From contig OY987266.1 of assembly GCA_963920665.1 (NCBI GenBank), forward strand, positions 19,580,248 through 19,644,247: DNA of 64,000 nt, given 5' to 3'. Position 1 is the stretch's first letter, and each line of letters begins with the position of its first letter. This document shows, one piece after another, positions 46,684-60,215 of this stretch. Position numbers and translations under genes: made by a program. The notes under the pieces were generated by a model. That model was not told the origin of the DNA. It ran no database searches and saw only the letters and a list, made by a program, of their open reading frames with translations. Origin of the DNA: Straminergon stramineum (lineage: Eukaryota; Streptophyta; Bryopsida; Hypnales; Calliergonaceae).

Positions 46684-47396
46684 GGGAGTTGATCCGTTGG
46701 CTATTCTAAATACTAGATTCTGGAATGGGCTAGTGAAATCAATCCAAGCAGTGAAAATTCTCCCATTGGAGAAATACGAGCAATGCGTGCCATTACTACA
46801 AAGGTTGTGAGTGTATGCTTCGACATCATATTCATATTCAAGGTTCTTGGAAACCCTGATGAAGTTATTGTTGGACTCGTTGTCGCAATTTGGATTGTAA
46901 TCTATGTCAAATTCAATTGAAAAGATTGGAGGTCTCAATCGAGTGTTTTGATTTCGAGATATCTTACATGCACCGAACTGTCTATAGTAGGAGAACATAT
47001 TGTCCCACGTAGACATGGGTAAGTTCTGGGTCATGGTAAAAACAAATCTGCTCCCATCCAAGGCACGCCGTGCGTGGTGAATGTGGAGGAGAAAGAGGAG
47101 TTGAAGGAAGCCTCTCTTTCAGTTGCTACATTTTGAATGTGGACCTTTTTCCCGTACCACAGCATTCCACAAGCCCCTTTGGAAGCAGGCCTCCTGGAAC
47201 CTACGTTGATGCTGTAGGAGCGATTGTCGGGATTGTACGCAACATCTCCAAGTGTGAAGAAATCGTCATGAGGCGAGAAGTTGGGGTAGGTGATTAACGG
47301 GTCTGTAGTTGCAATTGGGTTGCAATGGAACATAAACAAGACGATGAGAAATAGAAAAGTTGTTGTGGACAACATTGAATGAGTCATTGTTTGCAA

Positions 47397-50300
47397 ATTG
47401 TAATGAATGATCTCAATGTTCCTCCCACAACACCCCCAGGGTCTCTGCTCTTAGTACCACTATAGGGTTACTGTTTTTGGTTCCCGGACTACCATCCAAT
47501 ACCTACTTACAGTCTTACCAATAGAAAACTTTGTGTCACTAATTCTCTCTCTACCGTAACAATAATTGATCCCCCCTTCCGAAAACAAAGGCTAGGATCT
47601 GACATGGGAAACTTCTGATATTCCCATAGAAAAACAAGCTAGAATTCGAATACATGCACTTGAGTTTGTAGTCCATAATGTCAATGCAGGAGAGTTTCAC
47701 CATCGTGGCATGCATCAATTGGTTACAGAGAGGCAGATTAAGACTAATAATGTTCATTGCTTGTCTTGTGCAAATTTTCAACAAGGTGGGTATGAAGTAG
47801 AAATGTCATTGGTATCTCAGACAAATCTCTACTACTACCAACTGGTATTAACTTAGTGAGTGTGGATCCACCTAACATAATCTAAATGCAAGAGACTTTC
47901 ACCATTGTGGCATGTTTTGATTGGTTAAATAATCAAAGAAGTCAAATGGATAAACTCTCTTGCATTGACATTGTGTCCAGTAACTACGAAGCATACCAAC
48001 TCATCAAAATGATTTCTAATTAGTACCAACCTCACCACCCCGTGACTCGGTAGGTCCTAACCAACAATTATTTTTGATAACTTAGTTTGCTTTATAGTTA
48101 CTTAGTCCTTAAAACAACCCTCTAGGACTGCCTAACAGAAGTGTAAGCGACATGTATACACACAACGTTCCCAGCCCATCCCCAATGGTAGGATTCCCTT
48201 GATCTTTGCACCTTAGAAGGTGCAAATCTAGTTACTAATGTTCCCAAAGACAAGAGGACTCATCATGTGCTATTCAACCAGCGAATTACTTTTGTAGTGG
48301 TACCTCGATTGATCTACTTGTTGGCTGCTTCGTTGCTGCCCTCAAAGTTGAAAGCAATGCTAATCATTGTTAACATGAAAATAGATGTCAAATATAATGC
48401 TAAGAAGTTAGTTGTAGCATCAAACTTAACATAAAAACAAGTAGACATCACAAAAAATGCATTAGAAAAAACACAAAGGTGTTTTTAGTCATCATTTGCA
48501 TTTTATATCACTCTCCACCATAATATTGCAAACATCTATGAAAAGTAAACCAAATAGCATCATTGACCAAGGCAGAGTGTGAGCAAACATGTGTACATCC
48601 AACAAGTCCACAATGAGAAATATTTGATTCAATGTGGCCACCCTTGTCTATATAGTGGCTTCCAATAAAGACACAACAAGATTCATTTGTTCTAGGGTTG
48701 TCTTGTCGAGCACCACAACACGATGTCTAACATGACATCCAGGTTATCTAGTAGACCCCCCTCGTAGATTCTGTTCAAGTGCGACTAGAACTATTATGAT
48801 TGATATCAAAATTATAACATTCAATTCTTCTCAATGTCCTCTTTCTTACTATGTTCCTATAATCTACATATTAATAAATAAGCGTGTTCCCCTCACTTGT
48901 GCATTACAAAAGTGAAGAAAGCACCTGTCTCGGCACTGTGAATTGCCACCCCAGGTCTTAGATGGTGCTGGTGCACTCCGTAGCGTGAGGGAGATCGGTG
49001 AACTTAGTCAGCTTTGAGGGTGGAGTCTGGACAGACTTGAGTGACATTCATTATGATAAATATTCATTCAAACTTTGATTTGGACTTTGTCCAGAGGTCA
49101 AGATCCAATTAAGCAAAAGCCATCGACATTACTTGGACGAAGCACTTAACTTAGCTAGCTCCTGAAATGGATTTGGATCCAAAGCAATGTTTAACTTAGC
49201 CCGTTCTGGCAGAACAATCAATTACTGAATGATTGATGTTCGAAAGGGAGCCTGACTTTTCTTATTTTCTACATTGAAGTCAACCTTAGAATACTAGAAG
49301 TGACATTCCGCTTCAATTGTGGAGTCTCCGTCCACCCACAATGCAAACTAAAGTAAAGTATGTTGGTAGACTGGAGTACCAGGGCTTTTTTATTTGGGCG
49401 AAATAGTGCGAGATTGCACTACAAAAAAAATAATTGGACTAAAATTGATGACAAACTGTGAAGAAAAATCCAATTTAAACATGTGGACAAATGTTGAAAT
49501 TTGGAGCACCACTATAACATTTCATATCGCCACTTTGGAACTTCATAAAAAATGAGAAAAAATACTTTCGACTAGACATTTGGAGTTTTTGACACCCGTA
49601 TTCCAAGGGAATGGATACCAACCATGAGTGTAGAGCAATGGATTTAGTAGTGGTTAACTGGTTATTAACCTTGGAAGGATGTTGTCATGACCATTGATTT
49701 CAACAAAATGGCAATTTTGAGTGTTTTTTGTGACAAAAATAAACGCATCCATGGGACTTTAGGGGTGAAGAAAGTTTTTTAGTTTTTTCCCCTCTCACTT
49801 TTGTTGTTACAATACAAGTATACAATAGTCCAATGTCATTTGCTCTTACAATACAACAATTGACCATTTGTTGCTACAATACAACAATCCATCATTTGGA
49901 TTGTAGAAATAGGAATTTTCTAATTTTATTTGATGAATTTATTAATGTTATTCTTTTCAATGGGATCATAGTCATGCAAAGTGTGTAAGTTTTTCACATA
50001 GTGGGTTCAATGTATGATTTTTTTGTAGGCTAATTTCTAGTCCTATCATTTACATCATATTAAAAGATTCACACTCAATTCAACATTGTCTAATTTTCAT
50101 TGAATTTTGAAGTTGAGATACTCCCACTAGCATGCAATGAAAAAAAAACTTTTGAGTTTGTACTTTGATTTTATAGATAAATCTTACAAATAGTAAGGAA
50201 TTTCAATTTGAAACTTTTCTTCATTTTTACTTTATAAATTTCAAATTAAGATATGATGGTTATAGTTGCAATTGTCTATATTATTTTTCATTGAAAAATA

Positions 50301-52817
50301 TTGATACAAAAGTGACATTTTTTTGCATTTCTAGGCTCAAAATACAAAGGAATTTTAGGCGTTAATAGATGAAGTTGGAACTTGGAAATTCATTTGAATA
50401 ATATATTCAACTTACAAATTAGGCTTGGCTTAATTTATTGACTTGTCTAAGTGGTTGAATAATAGAGATGATCCATATCAATCATTGCCACCACACCTAG
50501 CTTTATGTTACATCAAAGTTTCGATGAACATGGTTAATTTTTAATTCTTGGATTTGAGGATTTTTAAAGGCAAAAAAAATGATTGATTACTTAAAATTTA
50601 CTATCACCAAGTGATACAACATAGGTCTTTTGATGTTGAATCTATGATAGAATCAAGGTGAATAGGAATCAAGTATGTTTTTATTCTCACTTGAAGCGTA
50701 GTCCCTCCCCTCAAGGCATAACTGAGAAGCAGCCTGACTACGTTACACAGACTCTTCCACCCTAAGGAACTCAATTGTGTTAGAGGTGCAAACCTTAAGG
50801 GCACATATACTAGGTAGAAGTTGGATGCCAATATTTGAACATGGACACCAACACTTGTGCCCAACTCCCATCCGTTTGCACCTCTACCCCAATTCCTGAA
50901 ATATATGTGTCCCTAGTCCCTACCCATATACAACCTCATGACCTATGTAGAGCATGTGAACAAGTAATGTCACTTTTGTTAAATCTGCAAGATTCCACAA
51001 ATTAACCAAAATTGTGACATATATGGGTGATTGCAAGAAACACATGTCCTATTTTGTATCACATAGTATGTGCTAATTAGTTTTTTGCCATAACTTTTGT
51101 GTTTTGGCTCCAAATGACTCAAGATTTATAGGAAAGGTACTCGTAACTATCATACACCTTCCCTAATTTTTTTCATAATTTCCAAAAATAATTTACTATC
51201 CAAAAATAGACCCCAATTCAATGTCACAATTGCCAATTTGGAGGTTTTTAGTACTATTTAGAACCCCCCAAAATAGATTTTGAGCTGAAATTTGGATGAG
51301 GCGGTCTTCTAGTAGACTTGTAGCTATTCAAGGGAGGAATTTTAAAAATAGTTAATTTTTGTGATGTGGAAGTCTACAAAGTGAGCTTTTTTCTTCTTGC
51401 ATTTTGTACCATATAAAATATTCTTTTTGGTGGGTTTTTTGGTGAATGACCATCTCCATAGAGTTGTTGCAAATGGCTAGTTTTGATTTTTTGAATTTTC
51501 TTACTTTTCTTATTTTTCCTTAATTAAAACATCAAGATATGTATTTTCTTGAGACTTAGCACTTTTCTAGTTCTCCTACTTAGAGAATTTTTCTATGCAA
51601 TTCTTTCCATGGATACCTTCATCTTAAAGGTATATACATTAGCCATATTTTTTAATTTTTCAAAAATTAATTTTTAATTTTTAAATTTTAGAGTACTCCC
51701 CAAAAAATCAGCAAAAAGCAACAAAATTGACAAGTGTTTCTTGCAATCACCTATATCTTCACATATGTTTAATTTTAAGCCCTAAACTAAAATGTCAATT
51801 TTGTTAAAGTGACATGATTCCGGTGCCAAAAATTGTGACGAATATAGTATATACACATGAAGGCCTAACATCTTGAACAAATATGGATTTCTATTTTGGA
51901 ACAAGTATTTTTGAAGGTGACAAAGTTATAGCACACCACCAATTTAATGAAATTGACATTTAAATTTTGGTATAGATTTTGGTTAAAAGGTGAGTAGCGT
52001 GAATTGTGGGTTGTGCCAAAGTAGTGAAATATTTCCAATTTAACAAAATTGAACGTTATGTGTGTGTGTGTGGTGATCTAGTGGCCCCGCTAGTGGCATT
52101 GTATGTGAAAAAAAACTCCCCACACATGAATGAATAATCCAATTAACCCCTAAATGCCCAAGGCACCAAATTCTGGTGTTTCAAAAACTTTGAAGTTAAG
52201 TAGAACCCAACCAAATTGCTATTATTATTAGTTTATATTTTTGGAGAACTCTTTTTTTGAAGTCTAGTTTTAGGATCAAAAAGCGGATCTTAAAAATGAA
52301 GGATTATGATTTCTCTATTCAAGATTTTGTGCATAGATGCCCATTGCAATCTTGACCTCCCGTAGTGTTGAGGGCTCTTGGAAATGAGCCTCAAATAAAC
52401 TAGATCTTGGAGGAAAAATTACATTAGAAATTCATTCAAAAAAATCATAGAATAGATTTTGAAAAACCATATATTGATTGGGGTTGTGCATGCTAAGCCC
52501 TATAACCTCATATTTTTTTAGTGACAAACTTTTTAGAGTTGACATGCAAAAAGAGAATTGAAAAAATTTCATAGTTTTAACACCCTCATGATCAAACATT
52601 ATAATCTTTCAATCTATAAGTGATATTTTTATGTTTTTTTTTCTTATGTGATCTCTAACATGTCTAGTTTGAATTTGTATGGTTACAATTCAAAAGAAAT
52701 TGATCTACAATCGGTGTACAGTTTTGCTTCCAATCATCTACAAGACCACGGCTACATTGTAGTCTTTCATTCGTGGAGTGCCAAAGCAAAGTTGGATATT
52801 GCTAGATTGTGTGAAAC
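47397..52817. other. AT-rich region without recognised gene
   Basis: The first part is probably 5' flank of the receptor kinase pseudogene. An inverted repeat of about 28 bp (47671-47698 with 47951-47980) bounds a possible 310-bp fold-back element, which also contains direct repeats of TTTCACCAT-GTGGCATG. A short (GT)n tract lies near 52057. I see no protein, tRNA or rRNA gene and no clear element ends until 52818. Confidence 0.5.
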
Positions 52818-53024
52818 CAGGGTTGTTCTGTTGAACGTGTTTTGGGGTTTGGGTGTCGAGTTGTTCGTTTGATGTCGCATGTCGTATAAGACGAGTGTCG
52901 CATATACGAGACAAATTTGACAAGCGCGAAATTAGGGTTTAGGGTTTTCGGGCAGGGCAGCCAAAAACTTTATCTTATGTGGCGGGTTGTCAACAGTGAC
53001 GTGGAAAGCTTTGACCACATCACC

Positions 53025-53262
53025 ATAGGTGACTGTGGGTGGGGCGCGTACGGGTAAGGTGGGGCGATCATGGGTCCCATAATGAGGGCGACTGCGGGTC
53101 CAAAATCTAGGGCAACTACGGGTAAGGTGGGGTGACCGCGGGTCCCATAATGAGGGTGACCTCGACTCCAACCCAGGGCGACTGCGGGTACGGTGGGGCG
53201 ACCGCGGGTCTAAAAATGAGGGCGACTGCGGGTCCAACTCAGGGTGACTGAAGGTGTAAAGG
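53025..53262 (-). repeat. GC-rich motif array 6, copy 2
   Basis: Units of GGCGACTGCGGGTCC and variants, longer than in copy 1. One further unit (54404-54415) lies on the far side of the nested element, which inserted into this array. Confidence 0.8.
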
Positions 53263-54394
53263 CAGGGTTGCTATTTTGTGAGCCTGTGAGCGTGAGCTTG
53301 TGAGCTTGTGAGCCTGTGAGCATACAACTTTTTAGAGATTCCATCTAAAATTTTGGTTAAAATTTCCTATTTTTAATAAATTTTATTAATACCTATTACC
53401 GTGAACCTATTACCGTGGTCCCTTGAACAACCTTGATGTGCCATTCATTAGACTTCACTAGATTTTAAGAAGAAAAAAACTGACAATTCATTAGGATTAT
53501 TTTGAAATCAAATATGGTTGTTCCATTGAAATTTATTTTTCTATGATCACTCCCCTCTTGCTACTTGGTACCCCTCGGCGCCGAGGGGTACCAAGTAGCA
53601 AGAGGGGAGTGATCAATCAAATAACAATTTGATCAAGATAGAAGAGTTTGATACCCAAGAGGTTCTACAAGAAGACGATGATCAACTAATCAACATTAGG
53701 GTGAAACTAAGTTCATTCCTTACACAAATAATCCCTATCAACCAAATATTTTCTTCAAATCTTAACAATCTAAACAATATTTTTCTAAAATGTTAACAAG
53801 TCTAATTATCAACACATTAAGACATAAGCGAAGGTACTACCCCTAGCGGTCCTAAGAAGATCCATGCTACTATAAAATAGTGATCAACAAAAATGAAACT
53901 TGGTGAGGCTAAGTTCTTTTGATACATGTAATGAAATCTTATCAACAATTTAAAAAAAAATCTAAAAAGATTCAATAATAGCACATCAAGAAAAAATTAT
54001 TGGTGTGTTCCCATTGACCTTAGGAGGGTCCATGTTCTTATAGAATAATGATCAACCAATACTCTAAGCAAACTTATTTCCCTCTCCATTCATCTTTCAC
54101 ATCAATTGGATTCTTCATCTTCATAATGTATACTACCAAATTAGATTCAAAATTAGAATTTTCATTTGAATTATATTTACCCATGGTAATAGGTCCATGG
54201 TAATAGGTCTATGGTAGTAGGTACTAAAATTTACTACAAATAATAAATTTTGATCCAAATTTTCAGATGGAATCTATTTTTTGAAATATTAATAAGTTTC
54301 TAATGTTTTTTCAAATTTCTGAGCTCAACGCTCACATAATCTCTGCTCAACGCTCATAGGCTCATGCTCACAAGCTCACAAAATAGCACCGCTG
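53263..54394. mobile_element. Nested non-autonomous hAT-like element, 1.13 kb
   Basis: Ends are CAGGGTTGCTATTTTGTGAG and the inverse of CAGCGGTGCTATTTTGTGAG, followed inward by GTGAGC repeats and a longer imperfect inverted region (GATTCCATCT, GGTAATAGGT). Copy 1 has the empty site (37944-37961). GGTGTAAA (53253) and GGTATAAA (54395) are the probable 8-bp duplication with one change, leaving two unexplained bases at the left. No coding capacity. It contains the palindrome at 53544-53615. Confidence 0.75.
53544..53615. repeat. Perfect 72-bp palindrome without spacer
   Basis: 36-bp arms meet at GGCGCC (centre between 53579 and 53580), with no mismatch. It would form a cruciform or RNA hairpin and could also be a replication-slip or assembly product. 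Confidence 0.95.
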
Positions 54395-55299
54395 GGTATA
54401 AAGGCGACCGCGGGTGTAAGGAAAAGGGTGATCTTGGCTTTATCCCATACGCAAGGAATTTCTTTTGTTCCATGGATGATAAGAACTTCTAATATACGAC
54501 ATAAATGCAATTGTCCATCTTTGAAAATTGGGTCCCAATTTCTAAAAGAGAGATCTTACTGAGTCCTCATATTGGAAATGAGTATTTTTGTGAGGGGAAA
54601 GGCAAGTACATCACATCACAGAGTTCCATTGGAGATGATTTTCATACTCACTAGTCCATCCGTTAAAGGTTAAGAGCAACCTCGTGTGCCGTTGCAATTG
54701 CAAACATGGATATAACAACTATTTCAATCTTGCTCACGATTTAGGATCCTTCAGTTTCCATGTGCCATGGCATTCTCCTAAGCCTTAAATTAAGTACTTC
54801 ACATTCTGCGGTCATTCACTCATTCATAGGAGCCTCCGAGTTCTACATGTTTTTATTACATATGGTTGGGAATTTCTAATTCAAATTTTCTACTCCTATT
54901 GAAGTGTAGAAGCCAATATCACAATTGGATATAATAATTACACCAAAAATAGATACAAAAACAAGAAAAAAGTAAGGATAATTAGTATTACTATAATTAT
55001 AAGTTGTACACACTAATAGAGTAGTGACCCAATCTTATAAATGAACTTCTACTTCAATTGTACTTCCATGAACTTTGTTAAGATCTCCACGTCTATACCT
55101 GTAGAAGTCCACACTAAAGACATTGAACAGAACTTTGTAATTCTAACACTATCATGCTTTCATACTAAAGTAGATACTACACAAAACTCATCTATAGGCT
55201 ATTTTGCCTATGAACTTAAGCTGAAAAACTTCAACACACCAAAATTATGCAAAAGCATTACATTACCACTTCACTACCTCTAAATCTATATTTATAAAG

Positions 55300-58200
55300 T
55301 TACGGTGAAAATGTGTAATCACTAGGCACCTCATCAGCGTCAGGGTCAGAATCATCATCCGACTCCTCCCCCCTTTCATTATCATCACAGTTATCATTCT
55401 CGTCGTCCTCCCTTCATACTCGTTCATTTTGCACTTCATGTTCTACCTCTGAGTTCATGTTCCGCACTTTAGTATCCACGATGCCGTCGCCGCTAGTTTG
55501 CACCAATCGTTTAGTCAACCTCAATGCATCTCTTGTTCCATCAAGGTTGGATGCAGGGTGTCGTCCGCCTCTACTGGATTTCCCGATGTTGTGATTGGAA
55601 TTGGCTTCACCCATGATGAATCTTTGGACAACATGGTTCTGTCGTTTGGGATTTCTTTGTAGCCTCTCTTGCGTCTTCCTCAATCACTTTTTCTGTCCTC
55701 TTGTGCCTTCACGCACGAGCAAGGATGATTCTCCAGGGCCAGAAATAGAGGAGGGTTGAGTGGGTTGCAGAGTTGAGGCATGGCCTTCATTATTAACTGC
55801 CCTAAGAGGACTATTATGCAAGGGCGGCCTAGTCGTATAGGTTGGTATAGACCTAGTCGCCCTAGCATTGTTTGCGTTTCCTCCTCCACTTAAGGGCAGT
55901 GTACGATTCCGGTTCATAACAGCTTGCAAGGGCAAGTCTGAATCATATTCCACATTTTCTGTTCTTAAGGGGCTCCGTAATGGAGAAAGTGGAACGCTTG
56001 TATGCACAACATCTTCGACGTGTGTTGGCGGTGTTGCCTCCTCTTGCCTTTCATTTACCTTAGCAACTCGAGTGGCGCTTCGTAGGTTCATTACCCTTGT
56101 AGAACCCTGATCTACAACATTTGGAGATCTTGCTTCCTCAGCTCTTGTGGGCATTGGACTATTTATGCCTTCATTGGGGTTGTCGGGACTACTTGTCCTC
56201 GTCGGCGATGAATTTATTGGAGGAGGTATATTCCTATCCCTAGCAGAGACGTAGGGTTGCGGGGGCCTTCGCGGTGCACGTTGAACCTCTTCCTCCTCAG
56301 AGGAGTACCTATTATTCTCAGTTGTAAATGTATTTCCATAGTTGTGTCTTCGTGGAGGACTCTTTTCTCTACGAATCAGTTCTGTCCAAATATTTCCACG
56401 TAGGCGCTCTTCTGCCAGCCTAATGTTCTCATTAGCTCGAGCCCTTCTGACTGGGTCGCCATCCCCTGATGATCCTGTACCTAATGGCTCCTCATTCTCT
56501 TCTGAGGTATTTCCATCCACAAGGTACTTTTCGTAGAACATTGCAGGATTGTGTCTACGTTTCTCACGTTCAAGTTTACTGTTGGTGTAGATATACACCA
56601 ATGCTTCCGCCTTGGATGTGGTTAGGCGATTTCGCACTTTATTGTGCACAAACGAATACATGCTCTAATTCCTTTCACATGATGATGTTGAGCATGTCAA
56701 AGATAGAACTCTCATTGCAATTTTTGGGAGAACATTAGCACCCACAAGATTCCACCATTGATGAGGCATTAGTTTACACTGTGTAATATCAGGAGCCTCT
56801 TCTAAGGGGTCAAAAGGACCTGTCTTCTCTTCGAACTGCGTAAGCTCCTGCAATGCCTCCATGTATGATAATCCCAATGACTCGCTCATTTTTCAAAGCA
56901 CCCGATTTAAGGCTCTTTTGGCCACACCGTCGTTATGAAGGGTTCCTACTTCAATCAAGAAAGGATTTAAGAGTGCCCTTGCATAATGTAGGTCTGTGAG
57001 CATCAATTTCCAACGAGCCTCGAAATGCTTCTCAAACTTCGTTGCAGTTTCAGCATTAAAAAAAAAAGGTTCGTTTCTCAAGCTCCACACGTGCTCTTGA
57101 AGAGTCTTCATAACCAACCAAGCCTTAGGCATTGCCGGGGCTTTCCCATCAAACACTCGGCGAGCAATAAGGACGGGCTCCACCATGTGCAAAAAATTCT
57201 GACACTCCACCCCAAAAGATTCTGAATGAATGTCCTCCCGTGCTATAGTGGCTCGCACTTTCAATATATCTCCATTTTGGCGACGTTCCAAACTAGCCTC
57301 AAATTGCACATATGTCTCATCCATTATCACTCGAATCAATGCTGACTTGCACTCCACCACACGTGATATCATGAGGAAGTTCACTGCAAAGCATGTTTTA
57401 GAAGGCATTCGCAATGCCTTGTCCGGGGAGTACTTTCGGAAGAGAGCCAATGTGGAATGGTACCTCTTGATGTACTTTACTATCTGCGTACAACGTCGTA
57501 CTATTCTCGTCACCTTGACATCCTTTGCCCAGTCTTCCAAAAGCAAGTCCAAAATGTGTGCTGCGCATCCTTGGGTATACATGTGAGGATATTTCTCTTG
57601 TAACGCCTTCAAAGTCCCCGTCATGACAGCGGCCTTGTCCGTACATAGTTGGACAATGTTTTGGGGGCCAACCTCTTCTATGTATTGCGCCATCATATTG
57701 GTTGTGTATGCAATGTCCTTCTTCTCCCCTGTGGTGTCCACCGATCCAAGAAACACATCCCTCGCAGGACACACAAGCATTAAATTTAGTAATGGACGGC
57801 TATTAGTATCAGACCAACCATCTAAACAGATAGTCGCTCCATAAACTTCGATAGAGTGCTTTGTCCACTCAGTGACCATTTTAGAAACACTTTCTTTCTT
57901 TGGCTCTATCATTCTTGTATGCAAAGCATTGTATGAGGGCGGTTGTCTTCGTGGTCTTGATGCCGCTGTCTCTTTCACTACTTTCACAAAGGCAGGATGG
58001 CACACAACATTGAACGTGATGCTAGCCTCATAAAAAAAGGAAGCCCACATGGTATCCAACTTTGCTCTCGTGCTACTTTGTAATGCCTCATCCATGCTAG
58101 TTTGCCTAGAAATGGAAGGGTTATTCCTCCTTCTCAAAATTGTTTGAGGAGTGGAATCTACTGAATCAGTAATAGGGAGCATTGGTTCATTCGTAGCACT

Positions 58201-58578
58201 AGGCTCCTCTGACCTCTCCCTATCCCCCTCCAGCATAGGCTCTACCATAGTCTCATCTACAACATCAAATTCTGGAACATCCTCATGCATTTGTTCAAAG
58301 CTCATTTCCTTCGGAACAACCCCACGACAAGTCCTAAACTTTTGCAATACTGCCCATGGGATTTTCTTACATCGCTCTGATGCAGTTCTGCCGCCAAATC
58401 CAAAGTGACAAAATGCCTGCTTTCATACAAATACGAAGGTCCACCCACAGAAAACACATGTTCGTGTGTTTCCCGCAAATTGACGGTCAATGTCTACAAC
58501 CAACCAAGGATCCTACTCCTTCGTGTCTCTCCTTGTATCGTTAATGGTAGTCCTCCTCCCCTCACCCTGACTAGCCAT
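55300..58578 (-). pseudogene. hAT transposase (DUF659 plus hAT dimerisation), copy 2, broken differently
   Basis: Minus-strand copy of the transposase, ATG 58578 to TAA 55300. Its early frame is better kept than in copy 1 (no extra base after the ATG, and 58347-56893 is one open frame of 484 codons through the DUF659 core). Its own lesions: TAG near 58514 (copy 1 has TGG), TGA at 56890-56892 (CGA in copy 1), TAG in CERN-stop-SMY at 56662-56664 (TGG in copy 1), TGA at 55681-55683 (CGA in copy 1) and TGA near 55411. The frame break near 33975 of copy 1 is shared here. Confidence 0.8.
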
Positions 58579-58864
58579 ATTGTTCCTCGCCTATGAGTTC
58601 TTAAAACAATATTATCATATGAATCAGAGCCTTGATTTAGAAAAAAGAATGGCAAAGCCACTTACTTTGAACGGTCTTTTAAACCACGCAAACCAAGTTG
58701 TTGCCCTCCAAAGAACCAAACATCCGCAAGAAGCCTCTTTCGAAGATTCAAGCCATGAGTTCATCCTCGAAGCAAGGTGAAAACCAAAGTCCGAGCCTTT
58801 AGCTTTATACTACCATCCTGCTAGCACCGCAAGTCACCCCCTGAGAGCCAGAATGGGTGCAGGA

Positions 58865-59345
58865 AACGGGCGACCTCGTAACAGGCGCACTTGCCCCGTG
58901 GGCGACTGCAGGTTGATGGTTTGCACTAGGAGCGCGCGTGCGGATCAAAGGGCGACTGCGGGTCCAAGGGGGGCAACTGCGGGTCGAAAAAGAGGCGATT
59001 GCGGGTGAGGGGGGCGAGTGCGGGTCTAGGGGGCGACTACGGGTGGAAGGGGGGGCGAATGCGGGTAGAAAGAGGCGACTACGGGTGGAAGGGGGGGCGA
59101 CTGCGGGTAGAAGGGGGCGACTGCGGGTGGAAGGGGGGGCGACTTCGGGAAGAAGGGGGGGTGACTTTGGGAAGAAGGGGGGGTGACTTCGGGAAAAAGG
59201 GGGCGACTGCGGGTCCAGGGGGGGCGACTGTGGGTATAAGGGGGGCGACTGCGGGTATAGGGGGGGCGATTGCGGGTAGAAGGGGGCGACCGCGAGTCTC
59301 AAGAGGCGACTTCGGGTACTTGAAGGGCAACTTCGCTTACATTTA
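58865..59345 (-). promoter_or_regulatory. GC-rich motif array 5, copy 2
   Basis: About 20 units of GGCGACTGCGGGT and variants in transposase orientation, more than in copy 1, so arrays change copy number. The TATA-like box between array and ATG is weakened here (TTTATACT on plus, about 58804). Confidence 0.8.
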
Positions 59346-60215
59346 GGACCCAAGGCCATTTTTGTTATTCCATTAGCGTTCCATCGCTGAGTTTCTAGAT
59401 GAAAGTCATCCTAGTTTAGATAGAGATTTTATTAAACCCTAAATGCTATCCAAGGGTTTGACGTGGTATTTATAGATACTTCAAAAAAAGATTTTCAGGA
59501 GTATGGTCATAGACTTAAAGAATGCAATTTTTTTTTTAAACAACCACATGAAGGGAAACTCATTTCAAATCCATTCCAACAAACTTAATAAAAAATAAAT
59601 AGAATTAGCTTGTACTCAAATGTGGAAAAAATTAAGAACTTCCTCTTTCAAATTAAAAAGAAAAATGGGGGACAACATTGGTTGATCAAACTATATACAT
59701 GGAATCCACAACTCAAAATGTATAACTTCCATTTCTCTATCAATTCCAAAAGTATTCTTTTGAGTACCTTTTTATGATGTTTTTTCCCAAATTATAAATC
59801 TCAAACAGAGTCCATACATTCACGAGGTGAAGGGCATGGGAATGTTGTCATTTACAATATGTTCAAACCATATGTTAAAATACAGAAAAATGAAACCATA
59901 TGAACTTATATTGAAACTCTCATGGATGATGCAGCTTAAATTTATTGAGGGTTCTTTGTGTAGACTCAAAGTTACTAGAATTCTTTTCTTTTTTAAAACA
60001 CTACACAAATTTAACAAGAAATTAACATTCACATAACTTCAAATCATCAAAATTTGTCAAAAATTCAAATGTTTGGATCCAAATGCAATCACATTTTCAT
60101 ACACAAAAAATAAAAATAAACATTCTTGTATTTCAACAAAAATAAGGACAAAGCCTTTTTCTTCATATATCTTGGAAGAAGTACATAGTCATAAAAGAAA
60201 CAAGAGCCACCTAAT
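59346..60215. other. 3' region of gene C, copy 2
   Basis: Reverse complement of 32279-33159, no gene recognised. Confidence 0.5.

Larger units (their letters stand above)
40785..47396 (-). pseudogene. L-type lectin domain of a lectin receptor kinase, split by a copia element
   Basis: Minus-strand gene starting at ATG 47396 with a signal peptide (LSTTTFLFLIVLFMFHC). The legume-lectin sandwich follows, with GKKVHIQN, FTMTQNLP, IFSIEFDID and FTAWIDF. It is interrupted at 46688/40965 by the 5.7-kb copia element and resumes with PEPVQPLLLISNYKFQRW and LLLWNIFSTE, ending at 40785. Removing the copia and one GGGAG restores continuity. A frameshift near 47045 lies before the insertion point, so decay is not due to the insertion alone. 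Intact members bind carbohydrate or other ligands at the plasma membrane and signal through a cytoplasmic kinase, here the remnant at 38309-38940. Confidence 0.75.

Noticed and set aside
47551..47784. Possible separate small gene upstream of the lectin domain
   Set aside because: No homology recognised and it overlaps a fold-back repeat.
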